Assembly: GCA_029262455.1 (NCBI GenBank)
Contig: JAJCZJ010000052.1
Coordinates: forward strand, 1 to 64,000
Source of the DNA: Deltaproteobacteria bacterium
GTDB lineage: Bacteria; Desulfobacterota; Binatia; HRBIN30; CADEER01
Direction: 5' to 3'
DNA: 64,000 nt
In this document: one piece after another, positions 53,896 to 62,885 of the stretch
How positions within the stretch are numbered: the stretch's first letter is position 1
Layout of the letters: each line of letters begins with the position of its first letter
Notes under the pieces: model-generated
Told to the model about the DNA's origin: nothing
What the model saw: only the letters and a program-made list of their open reading frames with translations
Databases searched by the model: none
Made by a program: the position numbers and the translations under genes

Positions 53896-54861
53896 TCAGC
53901 GGATGTCGGGCGGTGGGAAATTGATGCATGCACGACCGCTGCAGGAACCGGTGCCCCTGACCAGGCCACCGGCACTTGTGCACTCAGCGGCAGTGCGTTT
54001 CTCGCATTGCCGCTCGCCCAGGCAGCAACGGACCTCCATCAACTGGTGTCCTCCCGATGGAGTCCAATCGGGAATCGTCCGCTCAGGTCGCGCGCCGGGT
54101 GGCAGCGTCGGCGCCGACAGGCCAACCCTAGATCCCCAACCGTGGGGGAAGCGGTCCAACCAGGAGCCGCCGCGTACCAGGCGCACGGAAAACTGGTGAG
54201 CCGATTTATTGAAAAAGGTCACATCGCCGAGGGTGAAGGCGACGACCCACACGCCAGCCGGATTGCGCGCCAAGGAGGACGCCGACCAATAGGAGTTCTT
54301 CCGCGTGCAGCTGCAGGCAGGGTCGGACACATCGCGGCAGGCCGGACCGCAGCCCGCGGCGTGAAACGCCACGTCGGTCATCGGATAGGTCGTCGCCCGG
54401 TAGTCGACGATCGAGACCAGCTCCTCCCGCGTCGGCACGCGCCAGTCCGCCTGACCGGCGAAGCGGGCGGCATTGCGCTCCGCCGCGGCCGTCCAGACGG
54501 TGGTCGCCGCGTCGCACGTACGTCCTTCGCCGGTACATTGGTCGCAGCCAGTCGTGCCGTCTTCGGCGGTAGCCGCACACAGCGCCGCTGCAGCTGCCGT
54601 CGGCTGGCAGTACTTGCGGGTCACCGTGCAACGCCCCGCCCAGCGATAGTAGTTGTCGACGTCGTGCGGATTGTCGACGCTGCCGCGGCGATCGAGCTCG
54701 ATCTGCTTCTCCCACTGCAGACCGGTCAGCTTGTCGGTGATTGTGCCGTTGGCGTTGTCCACGAAGCGCGGGCCGCGGGAAGCGCAGCCCGATTCACAGC
54801 CAGCCAGCACCATGCCATGCAGCACGGCCAGCACCAATCTCGTCGCACTCGTCACTCTCAT
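53896..54861 (-). CDS. DUF1566 lipoprotein
   Basis: About 321 residues from the ATG at 54861, with a lipoprotein leader ending VLAGC. The DUF1566/Lcl pattern is seen: RFVDNANGTITDKLTGLQWEKQ, ADWRVPTREELVSIVDY, then SYWSASSLARNPAGVWVVAF and FSVRLVRGG. Extra Cys-rich text (CTVTRKYCQPT, CTGEGRTC) is inserted. The last ~60 residues have another Cys-rich block (CCLGERQCEKRTAAECTSAGG) seen in many secreted proteins of related bacteria. A surface sugar- or substrate-binding role is possible; not established. Confidence 0.85.
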   Translation of the reverse strand: MRVTSATRLVLAVLHGMVLAGCESGCASRGPRFVDNANGTITDKLTGLQWEKQIELDRRGSVDNPHDVDNYYRWAGRCTVTRKYCQPTAAAAALCAATAEDGTTGCDQCTGEGRTCDAATTVWTAAAERNAARFAGQADWRVPTREELVSIVDYRATTYPMTDVAFHAAGCGPACRDVSDPACSCTRKNSYWSASSLARNPAGVWVVAFTLGDVTFFNKSAHQFSVRLVRGGSWLDRFPHGWGSRVGLSAPTLPPGARPERTIPDWTPSGGHQLMEVRCCLGERQCEKRTAAECTSAGGLVRGTGSCSGRACINFPPPDIR

Positions 54862-55103
54862 CACGTTCGTCAGAAACAGCACTGCCTGATGCGGCCTAAC
54901 GTCCTTGCCGGGTCAGCCGCGCGGCTTTGGCCGAGTCGGCTGCAACGGCCTGTTAGATCAGTCGCACACAGCATACAACGTCCGCTGAAGATTCTGCGCC
55001 CGCCGGGAAGCACTCGCGAGAGAATCTAGTACCCGGTGTTCGGCGGAGTCCTCTGAGAAAAACTCTTTCGCTAGCTCGCACTCCCAGTTCTCACTGGCAT
55101 TGA

Positions 55104-56219
55104 TCAACCTCTCAGATAAAGCCCTGCAGCCAAGACATTGCCGCCTGCCGCGTCATCGACTCTGACACCGTGAATCTCGACCGAGTAGGCCTCCTCCTCT
55201 ACGAACCAGGTCTGCCCCGAGGTTGTTGACAGAGTTGATCGATCGAATTTGCATTTTCCGGACGATACCGTGCAGCTTCCCAGTTCTTGACCGACGACTT
55301 GCTCTGCAGTGCAATCTCCGATCGGGCAATCGGTCGTACTCAGGGTAAGGTCGCCGGTGAGCGATAGAGAGCGGCCTTCGCAGCCTGGCGTTAGACCGCT
55401 GAGACTCATCTTCGATCGGATGTCGCGCCGAGCACCGACGATCTCGAAGCTACCCCGTCCGGACTCCGAAAAAGCGCAGGTCGGATCGGCGGGAACAACC
55501 GGGTCGCATGCGGAGGTTGCCAAAATGCCCAACGTCGTTGTGTTCGTTGCAGTACAGGCGGTGACGCCGTTGACCAAGTTCCCTCGCGCATACCTCGCCC
55601 GTCTTGGCCCGGGGGGAAGAGACTGACGGGCTGGAGCGATGCCGCTCACTAGCGACACTTGGGCTGTCGGCCCAGTGCGAACCATTGTGACCCGACCGAG
55701 CGGAACCGAATGACGTCCGACAGAGAAAACGCCGGGAAGGGCCTCTTCGATCGATGTGTTGATCTTGCATTTGCCGTTGCCGACCGTGCAGCATGAGGCG
55801 CCCAACGGAAGGTCCTGCAGCTGCGTCCAAGTACAGTCCCCTGCTGACGAGCAGAACTCGCTGGACACGGCCGGTAAATCTGCCGCGACGCAGAGGACTT
55901 CTCCGTCGGGGCAGGACAGTCCGCGTATCCGCACTTTTATTTCGATGTCGGAACCATTGCTGTCGGACTCGAGCCAATATTTTGCCCGACCGCGTGACCC
56001 GAGCGTGCATACCGGGTCGCTCAGCACGGAGGGGCAAGCGCTGCCTGGCGCGTTGTTGGTGGATGTCGTACCGGTACCGGTCGGGCACTCTTCGTAGGAA
56101 TTGACGAACCATCCTTCATAAGACCGCGCGCGCTTCGGCGCGTCGGGGAAAATGGCAAACGCTGCCGATGCAAACATTGCGACGAGAAGCCAGCTGATGC
56201 CGCGTGAGACTCTTATCAT
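55104..56219 (-). CDS. Exported protein with two copies of a Cys-rich beta-domain
   Basis: A 371-residue protein with a signal peptide (LLVAMFASAAFA) and AAAGGAGG before the ATG. The mature chain is an internal duplication: SDPVCTLGSRGRAKYWLESD with IRGLSCPDGE and CCTVGNGKCKINTSI in the first half match ADPTCAFSESGRGSFEIVGA with LSGLTPGCEGR and CTVSSGKCKFDRSTL in the second. Each copy carries about six cysteines. Function unknown; probably extracellular. It has the same upstream element as the gene at 34189-36990. Confidence 0.78.
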   Translation of the reverse strand: MIRVSRGISWLLVAMFASAAFAIFPDAPKRARSYEGWFVNSYEECPTGTGTTSTNNAPGSACPSVLSDPVCTLGSRGRAKYWLESDSNGSDIEIKVRIRGLSCPDGEVLCVAADLPAVSSEFCSSAGDCTWTQLQDLPLGASCCTVGNGKCKINTSIEEALPGVFSVGRHSVPLGRVTMVRTGPTAQVSLVSGIAPARQSLPPGPRRARYARGNLVNGVTACTATNTTTLGILATSACDPVVPADPTCAFSESGRGSFEIVGARRDIRSKMSLSGLTPGCEGRSLSLTGDLTLSTTDCPIGDCTAEQVVGQELGSCTVSSGKCKFDRSTLSTTSGQTWFVEEEAYSVEIHGVRVDDAAGGNVLAAGLYLRG

Positions 56220-56347
56220 GGATCCTCCTTTGCTTCGCTGAGTTACGTGCGTCGAGAAGGTAGCGTTAGTTCGTCATTGGCCCCGCTGTCAAGAAGCATT
56301 TTTGCTTGGCGACGATGTTCGATGATTAGATCCCCAACGGCCGCTTC

Positions 56348-56368
56348 CCCTCACCATCCATATTGGCC
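56348..56368. promoter_or_regulatory. Second copy of the shared upstream element
   Basis: CCCTCACCATCCATATTGGC plus C lies 129 bases upstream of the start at 56219. It differs from 37033-37054 by one deletion and one substitution. Both copies precede leftward genes for large exported proteins. Confidence 0.45.
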
Positions 56369-56427
56369 GTTGCCGAGAAACCCAGGCACACAGCCCTTGA
56401 TGCCAACCGCCCCCCTGTCCCTGGCTC

Positions 56428-56847
56428 CTACTGCAGTTTATGTGGGTAGGGAAGCGGCGGGGCTAGGGTGATATTGGAGCAGCAGAGGTAGATCCAAGCG
56501 ATCATGGCTTGAGGACGGATGACTTGCTTGGACACCTGTGAATCGCCGCGAGATCGCTCGCAACTAGCGGTTTTTCTTGAAGCTAAGAGTGGTGTCCACC
56601 AACTTTCATTGAAGCTAAGAGTGTCCACCAACTTTCGCCAACTTTCTTCCCCCAGGGGCAGGTGTTTCCATCGCCACGTCGGTTGGCGATCGTACGTTGA
56701 GCCCGGTTTGCCGCACTGCCCGCAGCGGGGTCGCCGTGCCCGTCGCGGGCGTACTGCGATCACCAGGCCCTCAAACTCGAAGCGGGCCTCTTGCACGACA
56801 ATGGACGTGACACACAACAGCTTTCTCAATACGGTGGCAACGCGCAC
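56428..56847 (-). pseudogene. ISL3-family transposase remnant
   Basis: The frame starts at a GTG (56847) preceded by GAGGAGGG. Residues 1-66 (RVATVLRKLLCVTSIVVQEA; then VRPRRARRPRCGQCGKPG and TWRWKHLPLG) match the N-terminal zinc-finger part of ISL3 transposases. The catalytic core is absent. The end (AWIYLCCSNITLAPPLPYPH) resembles the region near the 3' end of such elements. An internal direct repeat pair occupies the deletion site. Confidence 0.8.
56578..56636. repeat. Direct repeat pair inside the deleted element
   Basis: Two copies of TTGAAGCTAAGAGTG-(GTG)TCCACCAACTTT, about 28-30 bases each, are adjacent at 56578-56607 and 56609-56636. They fall exactly where the transposase coding sequence stops matching, so they may be the scar of the deletion. 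Confidence 0.8.
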
Positions 56848-57131
56848 GTGAAGTCCCTCCTCTTGTTCGGTGGCGGTTTGGTCGCTTCCACCAACGAGAT
56901 TCAGGGATTTCCGTGCGTTTTTCTATTCGTCGCCGAGGCGAAAAACTTGTTTTTTCGCGCAGCCGCCAAACAGCCGTAGCGGAGCGGGTGTCAAGCTGCT
57001 TTTTGGTGCGCGAGGAATCGGCGACGACGCAGGAGTCGCCGAGGGAAAAAGCTGTTTGATACTCGCGTGAGCGCAGGCTACCCACGCCCAATCAAACCCT
57101 CAAACCCACCCACATAAACTGCAGAAGAGCC

Positions 57132-57394
57132 GAGATCTGGGCGACTGCACCCACCTGCCCTTCAAACACCTGGGATGCCGAAGCCGAATCACTCCGCACG
57201 CAACCCTCGGAGTTGGGGGACGTGGCTCCGACTTCGAAACCAAAAGAAGAAGCTCCCGCAGACCGGGAGCTTCTTGAATGAGCCGTCCGCGGATCGAACG
57301 CGTTCCAGTTGTCAGTAGTATTAGGCGCGATGCCCCAGTCTTCTGCTCTGCCATCGTGGCGAGGCAGAAGACCGAGACCCCGCTAGTCCTGAGG
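57132..57394. other. Non-coding stretch with two strong hairpins
   Basis: One hairpin at 57247-57275 has a perfect 12-base stem (AAGAAGCTCCCG/CGGGAGCTTCTT) with a five-base loop and, read on the minus strand, is followed by TTTT, so it is a good intrinsic terminator. A second at 57341-57374 pairs GTCTTCTGC with GCAGAAGAC around an inner GCCA/TGGC stem. Between them the minus strand has a T-loop-like GTTCGATC with flanking CGCG, but no full tRNA cloverleaf. These follow the secreted-protein gene ending at 57395. Confidence 0.55.
57247..57275 (-). terminator. Intrinsic terminator
   Basis: Perfect 12-base stem, CAGAC/GTCTG loop, followed on the minus strand by TTTTGG. It should stop leftward transcripts coming from 57395-59662 or from a former RNA gene between. 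Confidence 0.75.
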
Positions 57395-59662
57395 CTAGAA
57401 CGGCGCCGCACTGTAGCAACTAACCTGATTGCCGTCGTAAGCGGCGAACCGCGCGGGCGGCTCGGGTGCAAAGCCGGCAAACGAGTCACCCCAGATAGAG
57501 AAGATGTGCGACCCTCCGATCGGAGTCCCCCTGGCGCCTCGAAACGCTGGGCAAGAACTTCCGAAGGGACTAGGAACCGACGGAGCGGCCCCAATCCGAA
57601 ACGCATAGCCGAGAGTTAGACCGCAATCGTAGCCAGCCTGCTGGAGTGCGCCGTAGTCACCGCTCCCACGTTCAACCAGAATGTGATCACTGCCCGCCTT
57701 CGAACACTGCGCCAATGGGAAGCTACCAACCACATTAAATCGGGCCAGGACGAAGGCAAAGCGGTCAAATACGTATCCCGAGCATCCTGGCGGTCGCGAG
57801 CTAGGGCTCGTTGACCAACAATGATTGCTATAGATCGGGTGCATCCACCGGTAGACCGTGAGCCAGCAGTCAAAGCCGCTCTCGTAGCCGTCGAAACTTC
57901 CATCTCCGTTGTTGTCAATTCCGTCGCAGATCTCCTGAGCCTGCGGAGGAGTAAGAGTGCGCGTCGCGGTGCGCGTTCTCGTCGCGGTTGCCGTCCCCGT
58001 CCGTGTGCGGGTGGGCGTTGACTCTGGCGCGGGCGTACGACTCGCCGTCTCAGTCCGTTGCTGCGTCGGAAAGGCGGTCGGCGTCTCCACAACTGCCGTC
58101 GCAGTAGCTGATGGCAGTGCAGTGCAGGCCTGCCTACTGGCGACCAGTACTCTGAGGAGCATAGACTGCGCCGCGCCCACGACAACATCGCGCGGAGGGA
58201 GATCACCGCCGAAACCAAGAAGCGGAAAAGAAAGGCCCAACTCGGCGGCAGACGCATCCACTAGCGCTTCCGCGTTCGCCAGCTCAAACTTCAGAGCACC
58301 CATTTTGCGGAGGACATCCGCCAGAACTCCCTGCAAAAGCACCGCCTTTGCCGACCTCGAGATCGTCATCGCAGCACGAAGATTCAAACCCGACTGAATC
58401 AGCTCGCCGGTCAGGTACTCGGCGCAAGCAATCGGCGAGCCGGTTGACGCGTGGCAAGAAACCACACCGTCCGTGAAACTGATCGCGAAACTTGCAAATG
58501 CGGAATCATCTAGCCCCAAACTCAGGAGCAGTCCTTCAGCAGCCAGGACACCCAGCTCATCGACATCGACATGAGATCCGGTTGCATATTTCGCAACAGC
58601 GGAGGTTGAGGCCATCGAATGTGCGACGATTTCGTAGGTACCAACAGTAAGGTCAGCCCCAGCTGCCATCGCTCTCAAGGAGCGCGCACGATCGACGATC
58701 AGTCCCAGCTCCTCCCTAGCGATCGCGCTCCTGTGCGCTTCACATTCAGTGGAAGCACTCCGACCGCTCACGACGAGGTCTCGGGGATCGATTGAAACCG
58801 CCATCGGATCGCAGCGAAGGTCCGCAACTCGCAGCAGGTCTTTGCGGTTGCGCTCGACGCAACGTGCATGAGTACGCTGGTGCCTCTTGACGCTCCTCGC
58901 AACCTGGAAGGCTCGTTGCCGATCGCCCCCCGCCGCCGCCAAGAAATCCATCTCTCGTCGGCCGACTTCGAACGCCAGAGCCGCGGCAATCAGATCGTCA
59001 TTCCCGGCACCTACACGTACGAAGCCCCAGTCGCTGCGGCATACAGGAATCAAGCGGCGCGCCGCTTCCCGATCGAAATCGACGTCCGAACCTCGAAGCT
59101 TCTTCAACGTCATCTTCGTCGCCGCGCGGTCAAAGCGCTTGAAGCAACGACGCCCACCATTGAGGAGAGCGTCGATGACGACGCTCGCGTCGACCGGAGA
59201 GGGGGGCGGCGGAGCATCAATCTCATTGACAATGACATCCAACTCTCCCGCAAACTCCCAGGCACCCGCGGCTTGCGACACCTCCGCAACTACACGGTAC
59301 GCGCCCGGGAGCTGCATCGACGCGGGCTTCTCCTCGAACGCCACAGCCCAGAGCCATTCCGGCGGCACCGTAATTACGACCCCAGTGACAATCGTCTCGA
59401 TCAACGCGTCGCCGCGATAGACATTCCAGATTGTCGTGAAGTACCCTTCCTGAACGGTGAACCGAGTGTACAAAACGAATTCATCGGTCGATGCGACGCC
59501 AATAGGATCCAGCGGCTCGACACAGTTGACAAAGCCTTCGACCGACCGACATAGCCTCGTCTCAACGGGGCTGACCGCAAGCGCCGGTCGGGCGAGACCC
59601 AGCACAGCGAGCACGACAGCGGCTTTACCTAGAGCCATCTTTGGATTCCGCCATCGCAACAT
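57395..59662 (-). CDS. Large exported protein with Thr/Arg-rich linker and MopE-like segment
   Basis: About 755 residues from the ATG at 59662 (GGCGGAG upstream), with a signal peptide (VVLAVLGLARPALA). Residues ~30-165 form a beta-domain (FVLYTRFTVQEGYFTTIWNV). Residues ~170-530 are helical and without a recognised family. A Thr/Arg/Ala linker (TRTRTGTATATRTRTATR) follows, then a MopE-like EICDGIDNNGDGSFDGYES and a Cys-containing C-terminal domain of ~170 residues (FDCWLTVYRWMHP...). It is probably surface-exposed. Function unknown; no catalytic motif seen. Confidence 0.75.
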   Translation of the reverse strand: MLRWRNPKMALGKAAVVLAVLGLARPALAVSPVETRLCRSVEGFVNCVEPLDPIGVASTDEFVLYTRFTVQEGYFTTIWNVYRGDALIETIVTGVVITVPPEWLWAVAFEEKPASMQLPGAYRVVAEVSQAAGAWEFAGELDVIVNEIDAPPPPSPVDASVVIDALLNGGRRCFKRFDRAATKMTLKKLRGSDVDFDREAARRLIPVCRSDWGFVRVGAGNDDLIAAALAFEVGRREMDFLAAAGGDRQRAFQVARSVKRHQRTHARCVERNRKDLLRVADLRCDPMAVSIDPRDLVVSGRSASTECEAHRSAIAREELGLIVDRARSLRAMAAGADLTVGTYEIVAHSMASTSAVAKYATGSHVDVDELGVLAAEGLLLSLGLDDSAFASFAISFTDGVVSCHASTGSPIACAEYLTGELIQSGLNLRAAMTISRSAKAVLLQGVLADVLRKMGALKFELANAEALVDASAAELGLSFPLLGFGGDLPPRDVVVGAAQSMLLRVLVASRQACTALPSATATAVVETPTAFPTQQRTETASRTPAPESTPTRTRTGTATATRTRTATRTLTPPQAQEICDGIDNNGDGSFDGYESGFDCWLTVYRWMHPIYSNHCWSTSPSSRPPGCSGYVFDRFAFVLARFNVVGSFPLAQCSKAGSDHILVERGSGDYGALQQAGYDCGLTLGYAFRIGAAPSVPSPFGSSCPAFRGARGTPIGGSHIFSIWGDSFAGFAPEPPARFAAYDGNQVSCYSAAPF

Positions 59663-60054
59663 GTACTCCGCCGACAGCGACTCAACCACTACACAACGCC
59701 CGCGAATCCCGGGCATCCGACGGCCACCCCGTCTCATGACATTTCGCTCAGCGCACCAAGAGGGCCAGCAACGTATTACACCTATCACGGCAGGCACGCT
59801 CGCGATCGCTGCCGACACCCCTCTGACGAGCCTCGCACCAACTTGCTGAACAACAACAGAACCAACCATAAAATCCTCCGATCTCTAGTTACGGAGAACA
59901 ATAGGCACTGCCTTGCCCGCGAGCACCGGACGACGGACAACAAGTCATCGTTCAATGACTCGATTTTGTCTTTTTCTGAAAGGCGCGTTCGGAGGAATCG
60001 TCCATTGCCCACACGACTGCTGGACACCACGATCCGCGCGAAACTCCCAGAGTT

Positions 60055-60825
60055 TTAACGGTCTAGCGAGATCGGCTGGTGGCCATCGTGAATCGGGCCA
60101 GGACCAAAGGTCAGATGCGCCGCGCTATCAGGTAGGCCAACTTCCCCCTGCGAAACCATCTCGCTCAAGCCAAACCGATCCTCGGATCGAACCATGAACC
60201 TGACGGCCTTGCCATCGTTCCACGTGCGGAACCAAAGGTGGTCCGGAGGAGGCGACTCTTTCAGGTGATGGCGAATCCCCGTAAAGTACTCGATGCCTGT
60301 CGCTGATTTTGGTCCTACGCGAATTTCGGCGAAATCGATATACACTAGCTCTACGAGTTTATAGCTGACCACGTACACGGTGTCCTTACCTTTGGTCTCG
60401 GAGAGAGTCTTGTCGAACTCAATCTTGAGCCACTCCCATCCCGAATCATCGGTCTTCGGCTCACGAGTACACCGAAAGTCTCTCCCGGACCTCGGCGTTC
60501 CCAAGTGAATATGCTTGAACAGCCTAACCCCCGAAGCCCAAAGTTCCAGGATCGGCCTGCCCCACCTTGAGAAGCCGTTCCGAATTAGCGACGTCACTTC
60601 GATGGAGTCGATAATAACATCGTCGGCGTGTTCACCGTAGAACTCAGCGATCATCACCGCCTTGCCGCGGCTGGGCCTGTTCTCACCATAAGCCCACCGT
60701 TCAATCGTTTTTGGATCAACGTCGAGCTGGAACGCAAGATCGTCGCAGTTTGGGTCTCGGCGAATTCGATCACGTATCCCCTCAGTCAATTGAACGCGTG
60801 TCGTTCTGGAGAAGGGTCCTGACAT
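60055..60825 (-). CDS. HTH-domain protein of unknown function
   Basis: A 256-residue protein. Residues 10-70 (LTEGIRDRIRRDPNCDDLAF, DVDPKTIERWAYGENRPSRG, KAVMIAEFYG) are a helix-turn-helix region. The rest (DDVIIDSIEVTSLIR onward) is a mixed alpha/beta domain that I do not recognise, with no catalytic motif. It could be a regulator with a large effector domain. It contains more AT-rich codons than its neighbours and lies near a mobile remnant, so horizontal origin is possible. Confidence 0.6.
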   Translation of the reverse strand: MSGPFSRTTRVQLTEGIRDRIRRDPNCDDLAFQLDVDPKTIERWAYGENRPSRGKAVMIAEFYGEHADDVIIDSIEVTSLIRNGFSRWGRPILELWASGVRLFKHIHLGTPRSGRDFRCTREPKTDDSGWEWLKIEFDKTLSETKGKDTVYVVSYKLVELVYIDFAEIRVGPKSATGIEYFTGIRHHLKESPPPDHLWFRTWNDGKAVRFMVRSEDRFGLSEMVSQGEVGLPDSAAHLTFGPGPIHDGHQPISLDR

Positions 60826-60867
60826 TCGCTCACCTCGGTGTTGGGATAACGTAATGCTAAGGTCATC

Positions 60868-61113
60868 CTAGAAGCTACCGCCACCCCAAAAAGGCTTTCC
60901 ACATTTCGCCGGTTGCCCGGAACCCGATTGACTATAGCCCAAAATCAACCGGACATGCGGCCAGCGGCAACTAGGCCGATCAGCTTGCGATGCCCTCGCC
61001 ACCGCGCAGCCGACCAAGAATCCACCCTCCAAGCAAGCAATGAGCCCCACCGAACCGACCACCACGGGCAACACCTCGTGCCATTCAGCGAGATCTTTCC
61101 AAGCAAGGACCAC
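60868..61113 (-). CDS. Possible small membrane protein
   Basis: An 81-codon frame with one hydrophobic segment (VLPVVVGSVGLIACLEGGFLVG). It is on the same strand as the membrane protein at 61198-61686. No homology is recognised and the C-terminal half looks uncoded, so this may be chance. Confidence 0.25.
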   Translation of the reverse strand: MVLAWKDLAEWHEVLPVVVGSVGLIACLEGGFLVGCAVARASQADRPSCRWPHVRLILGYSQSGSGQPAKCGKPFWGGGSF

Positions 61114-61197
61114 GATTTAGGTACTTCGAAACCGCTACACGCGAATGCCACCCCGTAGGCCAGACCCCGTCGACGCCTCGGCGGAAGGTGCGCGCGA

Positions 61198-61686
61198 CTA
61201 GACACACATCCCTCTAGCCGCCTCAACTAAGACCAAGCGCCCGACGACGAAAGAGCCCACAGACCACCCAACTGCGAAGGTGATACCACCACGGATCAGC
61301 GGGAGCTTGATGTGATCGTGGCGTAGCAACTCTCCGAGGTAGTGCTGAACCAGTGCCGCCCCATTACCCGACCAAACCCACGCAAGAATCGCAGCCCAGG
61401 ATAGAACGACAACAAGGAAAGACAGCCCAATCGCCGGCTCAGACAACGGGCGGACGTAAAGGCAGAAGGGACTGGGAAATCCCCCGATCCACTGTAGGGC
61501 CGCAAGCAAGAAACAGACCCCACCAATTGCCGACAAGGTCACAACAGCGAAGGCGTTGATCTGCGACTCGGTCAGACGACCCGGAGCCCTCCGATGAAGT
61601 CGCAGCCACAACCACAGAAACACAACGTTGGCCAACCAGACAGCGGCTACAATCAGCCAGAAATACTTTTCCATCCAATTGCTCAA
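61198..61686 (-). CDS. Small integral membrane protein
   Basis: A 162-residue protein with about four membrane segments (FWLIVAAVWLANVVFLWLWL; AFAVVTLSAIGGVCFLLAAL; LSFLVVVLSWAAILAWV; GGITFAVGWSVGSFVVGRLV). ATG at 61686 or 61674. There is no recognised family or operon partner. Confidence 0.6.
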   Translation of the reverse strand: MSNWMEKYFWLIVAAVWLANVVFLWLWLRLHRRAPGRLTESQINAFAVVTLSAIGGVCFLLAALQWIGGFPSPFCLYVRPLSEPAIGLSFLVVVLSWAAILAWVWSGNGAALVQHYLGELLRHDHIKLPLIRGGITFAVGWSVGSFVVGRLVLVEAARGMCV

Positions 61687-61780
61687 ACGCCACGCCTTTC
61701 AACTCGCGGCCTGCGGCGGCCTCGCGTACTGGACGCTGAGTCGCCCGTTCCGTAACGGGACTCGAAACCCCGGTCTGCCG

Positions 61781-62398
61781 TCAGGCAACCTCACTGACGC
61801 GATCTACAGGAACTTGATCCGGCGTCGTCGCAGTTTGGGCAGTCTCGGCAGTCTCGGCAGCGAAGGACTCGCGGATCGAGGCGCGGGGTGGCGGCTTCTG
61901 CCACAGTGGCATGCGGCGCCAGAAGCGGTGTTGTTCGAGACGGGCGCGGAAGTATAGTTCGTGGTCCCATTCGACTTCTGCCATCCCGAGTAGGCACTCG
62001 ACCCATGCCGTGCGCCCGCTGCGCCAGGCTACGCGCGCGGCATCTTCGTACTCGACGATGTTGCGGCTCTCCAGGCGGCCGGCTCCGAACATCGGCATCA
62101 TCCAACCCGACACGAAGCAACCGTACTTGAGGACCGTGCCGATCATGAGAAAGACGATCTCCCGCCATTGGAGCGGCGTCGCTCCGAGCTCAGCCAACAT
62201 CTCGCCCACGACACCTCGATGTTGCCACTCCTCGAGCTCGATCTTGCGGATCTCCCTGCGCTCGTCGGGGTCGCGGACTGAGCGCCAGTGTCCGTTGTAG
62301 GCGTGGCCAGCAGCTCGCTCTCCAGAGTAAGCCCCTTGCAGTATGCTGACTAATCGCGAGTCAGCCTCATGCGTCACAGATCGTCTGTCCTTGAGCAT
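61781..62398 (-). CDS. COQ7-like ferritin-fold di-iron protein
   Basis: A 205-residue protein. The first helix has QGAYSGERAAGHAYNGH, the second KIELEEWQHRGVVGEMLAELG, and the later helices NIVEYEDAARVAW and MAEVEWDHELYFR, giving the E/ExxH pairs of a carboxylate-bridged di-iron centre as in demethoxyubiquinone hydroxylase (COQ7). The final 30 residues are a low-complexity Ala/Glu/Thr tail. It probably hydroxylates a membrane-borne quinone or related lipid; the exact substrate is not known. Not in an operon. Confidence 0.72.
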   Translation of the reverse strand: MLKDRRSVTHEADSRLVSILQGAYSGERAAGHAYNGHWRSVRDPDERREIRKIELEEWQHRGVVGEMLAELGATPLQWREIVFLMIGTVLKYGCFVSGWMMPMFGAGRLESRNIVEYEDAARVAWRSGRTAWVECLLGMAEVEWDHELYFRARLEQHRFWRRMPLWQKPPPRASIRESFAAETAETAQTATTPDQVPVDRVSEVA

Positions 62399-62450
62399 CG
62401 GTCCCAGGGCTCACGGTAGCAGCGCCGCCGACGCGAATCGACAGCGGAGT

Positions 62451-62807
62451 TCAGCGACGCGAACCGGGGGTTCCCAGCTGGACTAGCGCGTTGAGTGAAG
62501 GCATCGTCCCGAGCAGCGCCGGCAACCCCTCCATGATGATCCAGCGGCGATCTGCCCCTACATCAATCCGTGCGATATACTTGTCGACATCGTCGGCCCA
62601 CAGATAGACTTTCGTCGTCGCCGCACCCGACGCGGGAAATCCCGCCATGCGCCGCCAGCCTTTGTCAGCCGGCTTTGCATCCCCCTTATCCTCGACAATC
62701 TGTAGCCAGCCCTTTCGCGCAATGCCAGTCACATCGAAGATCCACGCATGAGTCTTCTTGATCGGTGATTCCTTGGTGGCCGGAGGCTGTTCTGCAGTAT
62801 CGCTCAT
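62451..62807 (-). CDS. Small conserved protein of unknown function
   Basis: About 118 residues from the ATG at 62807. The core (KTHAWIFDVTGIARKGWLQIVEDKGD; TTKVYLWADDVDKYIARIDVGADRRWIIMEGLPAL) is a short beta-rich protein with no known family that I can name. It is near, but not coupled to, the COQ7-like gene. Confidence 0.55.
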   Translation of the reverse strand: MSDTAEQPPATKESPIKKTHAWIFDVTGIARKGWLQIVEDKGDAKPADKGWRRMAGFPASGAATTKVYLWADDVDKYIARIDVGADRRWIIMEGLPALLGTMPSLNALVQLGTPGSRR

Positions 62808-62885
62808 GACTCCATTCACATTTAGAAGATTGTGACATGTTTCTCTATCCCAGAAGTGCCGAAGTGCGCGGGATGGCCGAATCAG

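Larger units (their letters stand above)
56423..57131 (-). mobile_element. Deleted ISL3-type insertion element
   Basis: Terminal inverted repeats are GGCTCCTACTGCAGTTTATG onward at the left (56423) and the reverse complement of GGCTCTTCTGCAGTTTATGT onward at the right (57131); they agree over about 26 bases with a one-base gap. The ~709-base interior holds the first ~66 codons of an ISL3 transposase and a short 3' end, so most of the gene has been deleted. No 8-base target duplication is visible. The element cannot move itself but might be mobilised in trans. Confidence 0.75.

Noticed and set aside
52967-54199. 410-codon plus-strand frame spanning the serine hydrolase and the DUF1566 gene
   Set aside because: It crosses two unrelated genes in shadow frames and has no recognisable domain.
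57276-57374. Functional tRNA or tRNA-Sec gene
   Set aside because: A T-loop-like segment exists but no matching acceptor or anticodon stem, and no UCA anticodon loop, could be folded.
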